Shown here piece after piece: positions 1 through 7,600 of a stretch of DNA of 11,026 nt. A program made the translations under genes and the position numbers. Positions within the stretch are counted from its first letter, which is position 1; every line of letters begins with the position of its first letter. Origin of the DNA: Candidatus Saccharimonadia bacterium (GTDB lineage Bacteria > Patescibacteriota > Saccharimonadia > Saccharimonadales > SZUA-47); contig CALLJT010000005.1 in the NCBI GenBank assembly GCA_938050265.1, forward strand, positions 1 through 11,026. Reading direction: 5' to 3'. Below the pieces are notes generated by a model, which saw only the letters and a list, made by a program, of their open reading frames with translations, had not been told where the DNA came from and did no database searches.

Positions 1-202
1 ATCTGTTGCCGATGCGTGTGGACTCCGGGCGCTGTGTGTATGTGAAGTTATTGTCGTTGGCAAACTGTTGAAGCGCGAGACTGTCATGCTGGTCGACAAC
101 CAGGTTGTCTTCTATGTTTCGCAGGGCGTCCAATATTGATCTGCAAATTGATTGATCTCTTGGCCATCGGTTTTCAAGGGCAGCGAGGCTTGTGGTATCC
201 AT
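1..202 (-). CDS. Partial gene of unknown function, N-terminus only
   Basis: A leftward reading frame is open from an ATG at 202-200 to the window edge, giving 67 codons. It begins MDTTSLAALENRWPRDQS and contains a hydrophilic, probably helical stretch with no signal peptide or membrane segment. I do not recognise the family. The ATG is the first available start, because an in-frame TAG lies twelve bases upstream of it. No Shine-Dalgarno sequence precedes it. A TATAGAAT box on the minus strand (216-209) would put transcription start only a few bases before the ATG, so the mRNA may be nearly leaderless (inference). The box overlaps the left arm of the inverted repeat at 212-293, which may therefore control this gene. 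The frame looks real rather than a shadow, because nothing lies opposite it, but it is short and confidence is moderate. Confidence 0.5.
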   Translation of the reverse strand, partial: MDTTSLAALENRWPRDQSICRSILDALRNIEDNLVVDQHDSLALQQFANDNNFTYTQRPESTRIGNR

Positions 203-211
203 GATCGTATT

Positions 212-293
212 CTATAGTAACCTCAAAACAAAACATACATCTTCATAATCCATCTGCTCAAATAAAACGTGTTTTGTTTTGAAGTTGCTATAG
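212..293. repeat. Long imperfect inverted repeat upstream of rny
   Basis: The left arm is 212-235 and the right arm 270-293. Each is 24 bases and they pair with only two mismatches, around a 34-base AT-rich spacer. Each arm read outward from the centre carries TTTTGTTTTGA and ends in CTATAG. It lies between divergent genes (the leftward partial gene and rny). The outer CTATAG of the left arm coincides with a possible -10 box for the leftward gene. Two readings are possible: a pair of binding sites for a regulator acting on both sides, or the ends of a short palindromic element. The sequence alone does not decide. Confidence 0.7.
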
Positions 294-520
294 CATTGTT
301 GAGCCGGGTTTGTGTCGGTCATTTCGTGGTGGCGCAAGTGTGGGTTTTTGCGTATTATGAGTGTAAGTCTGTGTCCTCAAGTTATACAGAGTTATATGTG
401 TGAGCAGGCTTATGAAACGAAACGATTTTATTATTTTATAGTTCGAATTACGCCTACAAAATACTGAGCTAACGAAGTGAAAGTGATCGCTCCAGTATGA
501 CTGTGTAGGTATATCGATAG
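294..520. other. Gene-free leader region upstream of rny
   Basis: No credible reading frame is seen here. The stretch contains AT-rich patches at 381-398 (two near-copies of GTTATA) and 424-442 (ending in TATAGT, a possible -10 box without a convincing -35). The rny promoter is probably in this region, but I cannot place it with confidence. Confidence 0.4.
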
Positions 521-535
521 AAGGGAAGGTTCAGT

Positions 536-2050
536 ATGGACCCGTTGACTATTGGCGTAGCTATTGCGGCCCTTGTTGCTGGCTATGGCTACAGTAACTA
601 CTCAACAAAACAAAAACTTGGCTCCGCAGAAGCAGAAGCCAAAAAAGAAAAAGACAAAGCCAAACGTGAAGCCACGAAGCTCGTCAATCAAGCAAAAGAC
701 GAGGCACACGAGATCGCTGAGACAGCCCGCAAAGACGAGCAAAAAAGGCGCAACGAAGCCAAAGACGTAGAGAGGCGCTTGCTAGACAGAGAGACAAACC
801 TCGACAAAAAGCTTGACGAACTCGATAAGCGTGCAGAAAAAATGCGCAAAGGCGAATCAGAGATCGAGGAGCTCAAAGATGAGATTCGTAGTATTCGTGG
901 TCGGCAGCAGGAAAAACTCGAAAAAGTCGCTAAGCTATCTAAAGAAGATGCAACAGACAAGCTCATGAAAATGACAGAGCGAGACGTGAGGAACGACCTC
1001 AAAGGCCTCGTAACCAAGCTGCAAAATGAAGCCAAAGAAAACGCCGAAGAGCTTGCTGGTATGCACATCGTGCAGGCTATGGAGCGTATGGCAAGTGAAG
1101 TGACAGCTGAGCGAACAATCAGCGCACTGAAACTACCAGACGACGAGATGAAAGGTCGTATCATCGGCAAAGAAGGCCGAAACATCCAGGCTATTCAGAA
1201 AGCAACTTGTGTAGATGTCATGGTAGACGACACGCCAGGTATGGTGGTCCTTAGTTCGTTTGATCCTGTCAGACGCGAAGTGGCCAAGCGCACTATGGAG
1301 ATGTTGATGAAAGACGGTCGTATCCATCCAGGACGTGTCGAAGAAGTCGTTGAAAAAGCCCGCAAAGGCGTACACAAAGACGTTGTCCGTGCCGGAGAAG
1401 ATGCAGCCCGCGAAGTTGGCATAGTCGGCATACCGAAAGAAATCCTTGAACTCGTCGGTCAACTCAAATACCGAACAAGCTATGGTCAGAACGTACTCAA
1501 ACATAGCACCGAGATGGCGCATATCGCTGGCATCCTAGCCGAGCAGCTCGGCGCAAACGTCAAGGTCGCTAAATATGCGGCGTTGATCCATGACATGGGC
1601 AAAGCACTGACTCACAAAATGGAAGGCAAACATCACCATATCAGCGGTGAAATGGCTCGTAAATACGGTGCGCCTGAAGAAGTTGCTCACGCAGCTGAAG
1701 CGCACCATGACGACGTAGAAGCTACGACAGTTGAAGCGTTGATTGTGCGCGTAGTAGACGCCATATCGGCTGCGCGTCCTGGTGCACGCAACATTAGTGT
1801 AGAGAACTTCGCAGAGCGTATGCGTGAGCTGGAAAACACAGCCCTCGGGTTCCCAGGAGTTGAAAAAGTCTATGCAATCAGTGCCGGACGTGAAGTGCGT
1901 GTGTTCGTCAAGCCAACTAAACTTGATGATCTCGGTGCGATTAAGCTGTCTCGAGATATTGCGAATAAGATAGAGAGTACGATGCAGTATCCGGGGACGA
2001 TTAAGGTTAACGTGATACGCGAAACTCGCGCCGTCGAATTCGCCAAATGA
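536..2050 (+). CDS. rny: Ribonuclease Y
   Basis: Membrane-anchored endoribonuclease that starts mRNA decay. At 504 residues it is close to the family's usual ~520. The order is an N-terminal hydrophobic segment (residues 5-20), a long charged coiled coil (about 24-190), a KH RNA-binding domain with the GxxG loop G211-K-E-G214, and an HD hydrolase domain with H323 (motif RTSYGQNVLKHS), the metal-binding H352-D353, the H366-H368 cluster, H390-H391 and D408 in VDAISAARPGAR. All expected catalytic positions are present, and the C-terminus (RETRAVEFAK) matches the family end. AAGGGAAGG at 521-529 is a good ribosome binding site for the ATG at 536. The gene stands alone: upstream is a divergent gene, and downstream a large palindrome begins eight bases after the stop. 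It is the most conserved gene in the window, and its presence instead of RNase E fits a Gram-positive-like or CPR lineage. Confidence 0.97.
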   Translation: MDPLTIGVAIAALVAGYGYSNYSTKQKLGSAEAEAKKEKDKAKREATKLVNQAKDEAHEIAETARKDEQKRRNEAKDVERRLLDRETNLDKKLDELDKRAEKMRKGESEIEELKDEIRSIRGRQQEKLEKVAKLSKEDATDKLMKMTERDVRNDLKGLVTKLQNEAKENAEELAGMHIVQAMERMASEVTAERTISALKLPDDEMKGRIIGKEGRNIQAIQKATCVDVMVDDTPGMVVLSSFDPVRREVAKRTMEMLMKDGRIHPGRVEEVVEKARKGVHKDVVRAGEDAAREVGIVGIPKEILELVGQLKYRTSYGQNVLKHSTEMAHIAGILAEQLGANVKVAKYAALIHDMGKALTHKMEGKHHHISGEMARKYGAPEEVAHAAEAHHDDVEATTVEALIVRVVDAISAARPGARNISVENFAERMRELENTALGFPGVEKVYAISAGREVRVFVKPTKLDDLGAIKLSRDIANKIESTMQYPGTIKVNVIRETRAVEFAK

Positions 2051-2057
2051 TCAGACC

Positions 2058-2111
2058 GGCTCTTTTTATCCCTGCCAAGCAACAAGTTGCTTGCGCTGGA
2101 TAATAAGAGCC
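2058..2111. terminator. 54-base nested palindrome directly after rny, possible terminator or repeat element
   Basis: The outer arms 2058-2071 and 2098-2111 pair over 14 bases with one mismatch. The inner arms 2076-2083 (CAAGCAAC) and 2086-2093 (GTTGCTTG) pair perfectly over 8 bases with a 2-base gap. The four unpaired bases on each side between the stems form a symmetrical internal loop. It starts eight bases after the rny stop, so ending or protecting that transcript is the obvious role. It is not a classic intrinsic terminator: the following bases are only moderately T-rich (CTCTTTGGCTTCTT), and the T-run is inside the left arm. It is nearly symmetrical, so it could act on both strands or be a palindromic intergenic repeat. 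Confidence 0.6.
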
Positions 2112-2130
2112 TCTTTGGCTTCTTCCGCCC

Positions 2131-2194
2131 TTTCCATTTACGAGTCGCACTTCACCGTATCTTATATACGGCTCGCTTGCGATTCGCGTGGAAA
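2131..2194. other. Long three-segment hairpin in the rny-hydrolase gap
   Basis: Three stem segments stack. TTTCCA 2131-2136 pairs with TGGAAA 2189-2194. Bases 2141-2149 pair with 2178-2186 (nine pairs, one G-U). CCGTAT 2155-2160 pairs with ATACGG 2166-2171, closing a 5-base loop. In total 21 pairs occur in 64 bases, far more than expected by chance. It could be part of a non-coding RNA, a 5' leader of the hydrolase mRNA or a mobile palindromic repeat. No known RNA family is recognised on either strand. Confidence 0.55.
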
Positions 2195-2254
2195 TGACGA
2201 AATAAGCTCAAAGTCTGACCATTTGGGCCTCATGTTGGAGCGTGTTCCGGGGTG

Positions 2255-2340
2255 CTCGCGCGCCGTACCGTGAGTACGGCTTCCTGCGCAGTTTGCTGAA
2301 AAAATCCAACCTGAACCAAGCCAAAGTCATTTGGAGCCCC
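2255..2340. repeat. Second, related hairpin unit in the same gap
   Basis: GCCGTAC 2262-2268 pairs with GTACGGC 2274-2280 around a 5-base loop, extended by GCGC 2258-2261 with GCGC 2286-2289. The apex resembles that of the upstream hairpin: CCGTAT/ATACGG there and CCGTAC/GTACGG here, so a T-A pair has become a C-G pair with pairing kept. Both hairpins are followed, 54 and 59 bases on from the first stem base, by a CAAAGTC...ATTTGG motif (2209-2226 with a 5-base insertion; 2322-2334 without). This suggests two diverged tandem copies of a unit of about 110 bases. The remaining bases up to the hydrolase ATG hold nothing recognisable. Confidence 0.4.
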
Positions 2341-2363
2341 CATTGCAGAGTTAGTGTAAGCTT

Positions 2364-3065
2364 ATGACAGTGAACGTAACAGAGTATTACAAGATTAAGG
2401 AATATCCGGTAAAGAACCCAACGCGGGTAGTGTTTTGGTTTCCGGCGGGATTTACGAAGTTATGGCAGTACCGATACACAATCTTATTGCTGAACCGTAT
2501 GGGTATTAGCGTTGTCGGATTCGATTTTAAGTGGCGTAAATCATTCAACGAGCTGAGTCCCGAAGGCCTTATTGATTTTAGCGATCAAATCAACGTATCT
2601 GTCGGTGAGATTATGAGTGGTTATTCATCGGATATGAAGTACTCGGTATTTGGCACTAGCGTCGGTGGCGTGTTCTCGCTACATATAGCAAAGAACTATG
2701 ATCAGGTTGATTCAGCTATCCTTAACATGCCCTACGGCACCGTTTCGCATTTGCTGTGGACGTACAAGCCTGCAAAGGAGTTTAGGCAACGATTTATTGA
2801 TAGCGGGATCGATAGTGAGGCAAAGTTACACAAGCTACTGAAGCCAATCGAGACACAACGTAACCTAGGCTTGTTGAGAGATAAGAGAATAGTGAACTTT
2901 ACAGCCCAGAACGATAAGATTGTGTTCGATGGTTATGATTTCGCCAAAGCCTTAAAGAAGGCAGTTCCAAGCTCAACGCTCCATGAAACTCAGTTTGGTC
3001 ATTTTTGGGGTGGGATAGAGAACATTTTACGCAAGAGTAAGTGGGATTCAGTGCTGCGAGACTGA
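2364..3065 (+). CDS. Small alpha/beta-fold hydrolase
   Basis: A 233-residue cytosolic protein with an alpha/beta hydrolase layout. An early strand and oxyanion loop are seen at VVFWFPAGF (22-30), the nucleophile elbow at G97-T98-S99-V100-G101 (GxSxG), a probable acid D184 in TAQNDKIV and a probable catalytic H213 in QFGHFWGG. The spacing of Ser, Asp and His is normal for the fold. Substrate cannot be told: esterase, lipase or acyl hydrolase are all possible. There is no signal peptide. The ATG at 2364 is the first start after an in-frame TAG at 2352, and no Shine-Dalgarno sequence is visible. By eye the gene uses more A/T-ending codons than rny or the surface operon, which would fit recent transfer, but I did not compute this. 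It is followed at once by the toxin-antitoxin promoter, so it is probably a single-gene transcript. Confidence 0.8.
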   Translation: MTVNVTEYYKIKEYPVKNPTRVVFWFPAGFTKLWQYRYTILLLNRMGISVVGFDFKWRKSFNELSPEGLIDFSDQINVSVGEIMSGYSSDMKYSVFGTSVGGVFSLHIAKNYDQVDSAILNMPYGTVSHLLWTYKPAKEFRQRFIDSGIDSEAKLHKLLKPIETQRNLGLLRDKRIVNFTAQNDKIVFDGYDFAKALKKAVPSSTLHETQFGHFWGGIENILRKSKWDSVLRD

Positions 3066-3086
3066 TCGCTGCAAGCTCCCTCTGGG

Positions 3087-3115
3087 TTGACAATTGTACA
3101 GTTGAACTGTACAAT
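3087..3115 (+). promoter_or_regulatory. Consensus promoter of the toxin-antitoxin operon
   Basis: TTGACA at 3087-3092 and TACAAT at 3110-3115 are separated by exactly 17 bases, a near-perfect housekeeping promoter. Transcription should start near 3122, leaving a leader of about 20 bases that carries the antitoxin ribosome binding site. Confidence 0.85.
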
Positions 3116-3117
3116 TG
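3091..3117. promoter_or_regulatory. Perfect palindromic operator over the toxin-antitoxin promoter
   Basis: The arms 3091-3103 (CAATTGTACAGTT) and 3105-3117 are exact reverse complements around a single centre base. The palindrome overlaps the end of the -35 box, fills the spacer and covers the whole -10 box, so a bound dimer would block RNA polymerase. Antitoxins of the Phd/YefM family repress their own operons by binding such palindromes, and binding is usually adjusted by the toxin; that this is the site here is inference from position and symmetry. Confidence 0.85.
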
Positions 3118-3141
3118 AGGTCAGTTAAAAGGACACTAGTA

Positions 3142-3393
3142 ATGAGTACTAAAACTATTGCAGCAGCCAAATTCAGGAATAACTTTGCTGATACACTCGA
3201 TTCGGTTACTGAAGACGATGCTCTAATTATTACGCGACGAGGCAAAAAGGAACGTGTCTTGGTAGATGTTGATATGTTTGAGGATTTACTGGCTGCGAGT
3301 AACCCTGAGTATCTGAAGTCTATCAAGCAGGCGCGTACAGAGGCGTCTGCTGGAAACGTATTTTCTATGGATGAGGTGTTTGGTGGCTTGTAA
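3142..3393 (+). CDS. Antitoxin, Phd/YefM family
   Basis: An 83-residue antitoxin that should bind and neutralise the toxin encoded directly downstream and repress the operon. The N-terminal part (TIAAAKFRNNFADTLDSV then ALIITRRGKKERVLVDVDMF, residues 5-46) is the typical Phd/YefM DNA-binding and dimerisation fold. The C-terminal 30 residues (EASAGNVFSMDEVFGGL at the end) are the flexible toxin-wrapping tail. I place the start at ATG 3142, with AAAAGGA at 3127-3133 as ribosome binding site eight bases upstream. A longer frame from TTG at 3115 would begin inside the operator and before the expected transcription start, so it is rejected. The stop codon touches the toxin ATG with no gap, which points to coupled translation. 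Confidence 0.93.
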   Translation: MSTKTIAAAKFRNNFADTLDSVTEDDALIITRRGKKERVLVDVDMFEDLLAASNPEYLKSIKQARTEASAGNVFSMDEVFGGL

Positions 3394-3657
3394 ATGAGCG
3401 ACTGGACAATTGTTTTTACAAGAACCGCCCTCAAGGATATTCAGAAACTAGACGTACACGTTGCCAAGCGCTTGCAGAAAAAGATTACCCATTTTATCGA
3501 TTCCGGTGAGCCATTGAGTTTTGCAAGCCAGCTATTCAAACCTGCTGATGCTGGATATAGATGGCGTGTTGGCGATTACCGTGTACTGTTTGACGTCGAC
3601 GAGCACGGTATCACAGTGCTAAAAGTCCAGCATAGGCGAGAGGTGTATCGGAAGTAG
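3394..3657 (+). CDS. Toxin, RelE/ParE superfamily (Txe/YoeB/RelE-like)
   Basis: An 87-residue basic protein of normal length for the family. The C-terminal half, YRWRVGDYRVLFDVDEHG (55-72) followed by ITVLKVQHRREVYRK (73-87), is the hallmark RelE strand-turn-strand, with R56, R58 and R63 and the terminal H80-R81-R82-Y85 group that in RelE relatives contacts and cuts mRNA in the ribosomal A site. RelE-type mRNA cleavage is therefore more likely than ParE-type gyrase poisoning, but the two cannot be separated safely by sequence reading. It starts immediately after the antitoxin stop with no gap. The frame is intact, so the toxin is probably active and held in check by its partner. Confidence 0.93.
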   Translation: MSDWTIVFTRTALKDIQKLDVHVAKRLQKKITHFIDSGEPLSFASQLFKPADAGYRWRVGDYRVLFDVDEHGITVLKVQHRREVYRK

Positions 3658-3771
3658 TCATGAGACGTGGCTGTACAAGTGTACGTAGGGTACTGCACTC
3701 ATTGATTTGAGGATGGGTTAGGTCTGTTGCATGTTTGTTTTGCGGTAGTTGCAGTAGCGAGGCAGGGCGTT

Positions 3772-4530
3772 TTAGGTCGTGGGTGGGTTGTTCCGGGCGT
3801 GTTCGTAGGAGTTGATTGCTTCTGTGAGTTGGGCAAAAGATTTCTCAAGGTCTGTATTGGGCGAGCGGGAGCGTTTGTATGACTCGAGTGCACGTTCGTA
3901 TAGATGGGGTGCGTGTAGACGTACATCATCGAGTTGTCCTGTGAGTGACGTGTGCATTGCATAGCCCTGTAAATCAGCAGTACATGCTAGCACGCGAACT
4001 GTTTGTTTGGATACTTTCCTGACAAGTGCTTTTTTGTCAGTGTCTGTCGTGTGTTTTTGTGCGGTGTGCATGAGTTTTGTTTGTTGCTGTTTTCTGAAAC
4101 GTACGTAACTATCGAGCATTGCTCGTCTTGATGCGGGTGACTGTTGCAAGATGTCTTCGCTCCCCCAGATACATACTCCGCTTGACAGTAGACTGAGTGT
4201 GTACGCAGTATTTTTGTCAGTGTCGTCTGTGAAGTGTAGGATTTTACAGTCGATAGCGTAAGGACTGCGGCTCTCTGTTGTGGCAGTGACTGCGCGCATG
4301 GTACGGCTTTCGTCGTCGTTATTCACCGGTTGATTGACGATGCCAATGATATCTATGTCGCTGCTGTTTGCTTCCCAGTCTCCACGCACGATGCTGCCAT
4401 AGAGGTATATTGCTTCGAGCTGGGTGTCGAGACCGCTACGGAGCGCTTCCACAACCAATACAAGTGTAGGTAGTACAGCGTTTGGGGTGTTTGCAATCGA
4501 GGCTTTATCGTTGAATACTATCGCGTCCAT
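3772..4530 (-). CDS. Nucleotidyltransferase-domain protein (MNT/ANT type)
   Basis: A 252-residue protein with a polymerase-beta-type nucleotidyltransferase core: YLYGSIVRGDWEANSSDIDIIG (42-63) has the Gly45-Ser46 turn and the metal-binding D58 and D60 (GS-x11-DxD), and D94 in AIDCKIL is the likely third carboxylate. The rest, about residues 125-245, is mostly helical and rich in Lys, Arg and His, as in aminoglycoside adenylyltransferase-like enzymes where a helical bundle helps hold the substrate. It may transfer a nucleotide onto a small molecule, protein or RNA; the acceptor is not predictable. No HEPN partner lies beside it, so it is not an evident MNT-HEPN toxin-antitoxin pair. The gene is convergent with the toxin (114-base gap) and divergent from the surface operon. 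No Shine-Dalgarno sequence precedes the ATG. Confidence 0.82.
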   Translation of the reverse strand: MDAIVFNDKASIANTPNAVLPTLVLVVEALRSGLDTQLEAIYLYGSIVRGDWEANSSDIDIIGIVNQPVNNDDESRTMRAVTATTESRSPYAIDCKILHFTDDTDKNTAYTLSLLSSGVCIWGSEDILQQSPASRRAMLDSYVRFRKQQQTKLMHTAQKHTTDTDKKALVRKVSKQTVRVLACTADLQGYAMHTSLTGQLDDVRLHAPHLYERALESYKRSRSPNTDLEKSFAQLTEAINSYEHARNNPPTT

Positions 4531-4574
4531 AGAGTATCTGCAGCATACAGGAGTATTGACAGTGGGTGGGAAGC

Positions 4575-4627
4575 TGATTAATTATTGGTTAATTTTGTTC
4601 GAGTTGCAGTGAGTGTTTTGCTATAAT
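4575..4627 (+). promoter_or_regulatory. Extended -10 promoter of the surface-protein operon, with AT-rich upstream element
   Basis: TATAAT at 4622-4627 is preceded by TG at 4619-4620 (TGnTATAAT), the extended -10 form that needs no good -35 box; none is seen at the right spacing. An AT-rich block at 4575-4595 (ATTAATTATTGGTTAATTTT) sits about 40-60 bases before the expected start near 4634, where an UP element would lie. A TTGACA at 4556-4561 is present but has no matching -10 at 17 bases. The leader would be only about 18 bases. Confidence 0.7.
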
Positions 4628-4651
4628 TTAAGCACATACATTAAGAGGTAA

Positions 4652-7600
4652 ATGAGGGTTTGCACTATCGCTGCGAGGATGGTTCAGACAGTCGGATTGT
4701 TTAGTGTCCGTAGTATGCGTTTTGCTGCTGCGCTTTTGTTCGTGCTCACTGAACTTACATTTTTGACGGTTTTTGTGCAGCCTGCTGCTGCAATGGGGGA
4801 TGTGTTTCGGAGTACGACGTACGAATTTCAGGCAGGCGAGTTTACTGGGCTAACCTATACCTTGACGTTGAACAACGACCTCGAACCACATTACTTTACG
4901 ATGATTTCCGGCCCATCGATCAGCACGACGACACGTAGTCCCGACGAAGACCACGTGCGCGTGACTGGTGATGCACACAGTAATTTCGCTACCAGTACAA
5001 GTGCGAATGAACTGCAACTGACGCGTGGAAACGCTGCGTTCAGCTGGATCGGAGCGGTGACTGTTGTTGAATGTTTGCTGGCGTGTGGGACGCTAGGGTT
5101 CGAATTGACGGAGGTGTTAGAGACATCACTTACTGCGGGGGTGGTCGGTGCTGTTGATGTCGACACAGACACGCTCAGCACGGACCACACGGCGAACACG
5201 GTACCTTTTGGTGCACGGTTTGGTGGTGGATTAAGTACTGCTGCAAGCGCCACGACTGGATACGCTGTCACGTCGACTATGAAAATTGAAAAAACCGGTA
5301 CAAACCAGGTATCGTTTGAACGGTTTGGCTCTGAAGGGGAGATTCCCGCGGCTGCGACAGTCACAACGTATGTGACTGAGTGGGGTTCAGACTGGAACGT
5401 CCAGGACGTGAACGTGACTGGCACGAGCACTGGTCCTGGCCTGGATGCTGCGAGTGAATACGACACGACAGCAATAGCGTCTGTGGTTCGAGATAACTCG
5501 TGGGTGTGGGGCGGCGGGTATACGCGCAATGATGGTCTTGGAGTGAGCGGGTATGGGCAAGCGATAACACTCGGTGACGGCGTTGTACAGGCTACGAATG
5601 AGACATCGGTGGCAGTTGGCGGTGAGAGTGGGCTTATCGCTCCCGGAAGGGATTTTCAAGTCTATGTGCTCGAGCATGTCGATCTGCAAGTCGACTATAG
5701 GTTTCGACCACAGGGTGACGTGGGTGCAGCGTCTGGTTTTCAGGAGTTGGATATTGCAGTAGACGCACCGATAAAGAGTGAATCGTACGACAACGCATCG
5801 ACCGCAATTCAGTACACAGAAGGGCACCGTGTTCCGCTGTTTTATAACACATCGAGCGGTACGGGTGAGGCGTATTCTCGGACCGGCGCATGGGGGTTGC
5901 GCCACGACGGCAGCACAAACTTAAATTATTGGCGAGCATATTCTGGGCAGGCTGTCACTGGCTGGGTACAGAGTGTGGATTTTGGGGATTTTCGTTTTTC
6001 TAATGTGGATACCAGGCAAGAGGGATTTCGTTGGCGAGACGACACGACTGACGTAAACGTAGCCGGTGGGTGGCTTGCTGCTGAAGATACCGCCATAGCA
6101 GCACAGCAGAAGAACACGGATGTGCGACTGCGTATTAAGTCTGCAAATTTTGGTACAACAGCAGAAGATTCGGGGCGGACGTATGAACTGCAGTTCGCAC
6201 CGAAGCAGGGTCTACCTGGCTGCGAAGCGGCGTCGCCATGGGTCGGTGCGTCGGACAGCGCAACAGACGCGTTTGAACTGTACGACACGGTACACATAAC
6301 GCCAGATGGCGAAGTCACCACGACAAGTTTGCTGTCGTCCGGTGGGCTCACATACGTCAATGGCGAAGGGCGCGAGTCTGCGGACACTACGAATATCATC
6401 GGGCCGATGGCGGCTAATGCGTATACAGAAATTGAGTATGCTCTCCGACCGACCGACGACGCAGTTACGGGCGAGACATACTGCTTTAGGCTGTTTGACG
6501 CGTCGATCAACAACACACTTGACGAATATACGGTGTATCCTGAGCTCGAAATAGCGACAACTGACATTGTTTCAAACGGTCTTGGCGAAGCAGGTACGTT
6601 TACTTCAGCAGTTGATGGAGGCTGGACGACCGTGAATTTCATCGGGTCGTATACGGCGCCGGTAGTCGTCGGTACTACCAATACACATAATGGTCAAAAC
6701 GCCCTCGTGTTCGAAAGTCGAAATGTCACGGCAACGAGTGCGGAGATGCGCGTGTGTGAATCGGAAGGTTCGACGACGAATGGGTGTGATACGCACGTCT
6801 CCGAGACGGTAGGGTATATGGTAGTTGATGCTACGGTTGCAGCAGGTGTTGAAGGTATTGAGGCCGGAACGTTCAGCGTCAGCGGCACCGCAGATACAAC
6901 CAACGTCACGACGACGTATACAGAATCGTTCACGTCGGTCCCGCGCGTGTTCGCGAACGTCAACACAGTTACGTCCACGGAATTTCCGATCGAAGTCGTT
7001 ATTCGCAATACTTCTGCTGGCAACTTCAATGCAGGCATATGTGATCATCTGCAGGGTAGTGCCGACACATGTGATGCAGCTCACGGTATCGAAACTGTTG
7101 GTTGGGTTGCGATAGAGCCAGGCAACGAACCGTTCCAGGAGCAGCACGATCAAGGGGTGGTTAACATTTCTAATAGCGTCTGGACGACTGTCACGTTTGC
7201 CCCGGCGTTTGTTGCGCCGCCAGTCGTTATTGTTGCGTCTCAGACTGACGCGGGCGGACAAGATGTCGAGATAGACGAAGCGCGGAGTGTTACGGCAACT
7301 GGTGCAGAAATTCGCTACTGCGAAATAGATGCATCAGATGCGTGCGACACACACGCTGGAGACAATGTGGCTTGGTTTGCGATAGAGCCTGGTGAGTTTC
7401 TGCAGACTGTCCAGCTGGATCAAGATGGGTTCCGGTTTTATGACAACACAGACAGCGTGACGCCGGTCACCCCACTGGATACAGAGAACGCAGTTATAGC
7501 GGGAGTGGACAATGGAGATGTTTTACGTATTCGCGTAGCAGTGCAGGGTGGTGAGCACGACATTGCTCCGCAGGACACCACATTGCAATTCGGGCAGGGG

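Noticed and set aside
381..398. Possible DnaA box (TTATACAGA) upstream of rny
   Set aside because: It differs from the consensus at two positions, has no cluster of further boxes and no neighbouring replication genes.
2164..2233. Minus-strand frame of 23 codons (MRPKWSDFELISSF...) across the first hairpin
   Set aside because: It is very short and its sequence is dictated by the hairpin arms. It is noted because repeated intergenic elements often yield such frames.
2091..2273. Sixty-codon plus-strand frame starting TTG in the rny-hydrolase gap
   Set aside because: It begins inside the palindrome, has no ribosome binding site, and its composition follows the hairpins rather than a protein.
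3115..3141. Upstream TTG start for the antitoxin
   Set aside because: It lies within the operator and before the predicted transcription start; ATG 3142 has a proper ribosome binding site.
3672..3684. Second CTGTACAA, as in the toxin-antitoxin operator, within GTACAAGTGTAC after the toxin gene
   Set aside because: Only eight bases match the operator half-site and no promoter is evident, so it may be chance. No convincing terminator was seen in 3658-3771 either.
4556..4561. TTGACA upstream of the surface operon
   Set aside because: No -10 box at a suitable distance (TAATTA at 17 bases is poor). The extended -10 at 4622 explains transcription better.
4891..5529. Long minus-strand frames opposite the giant surface gene (here and at 5926-6681, 6605-7261 and elsewhere)
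   Set aside because: They are shadows of a GC-balanced repeat gene and have no recognisable domains or start signals.
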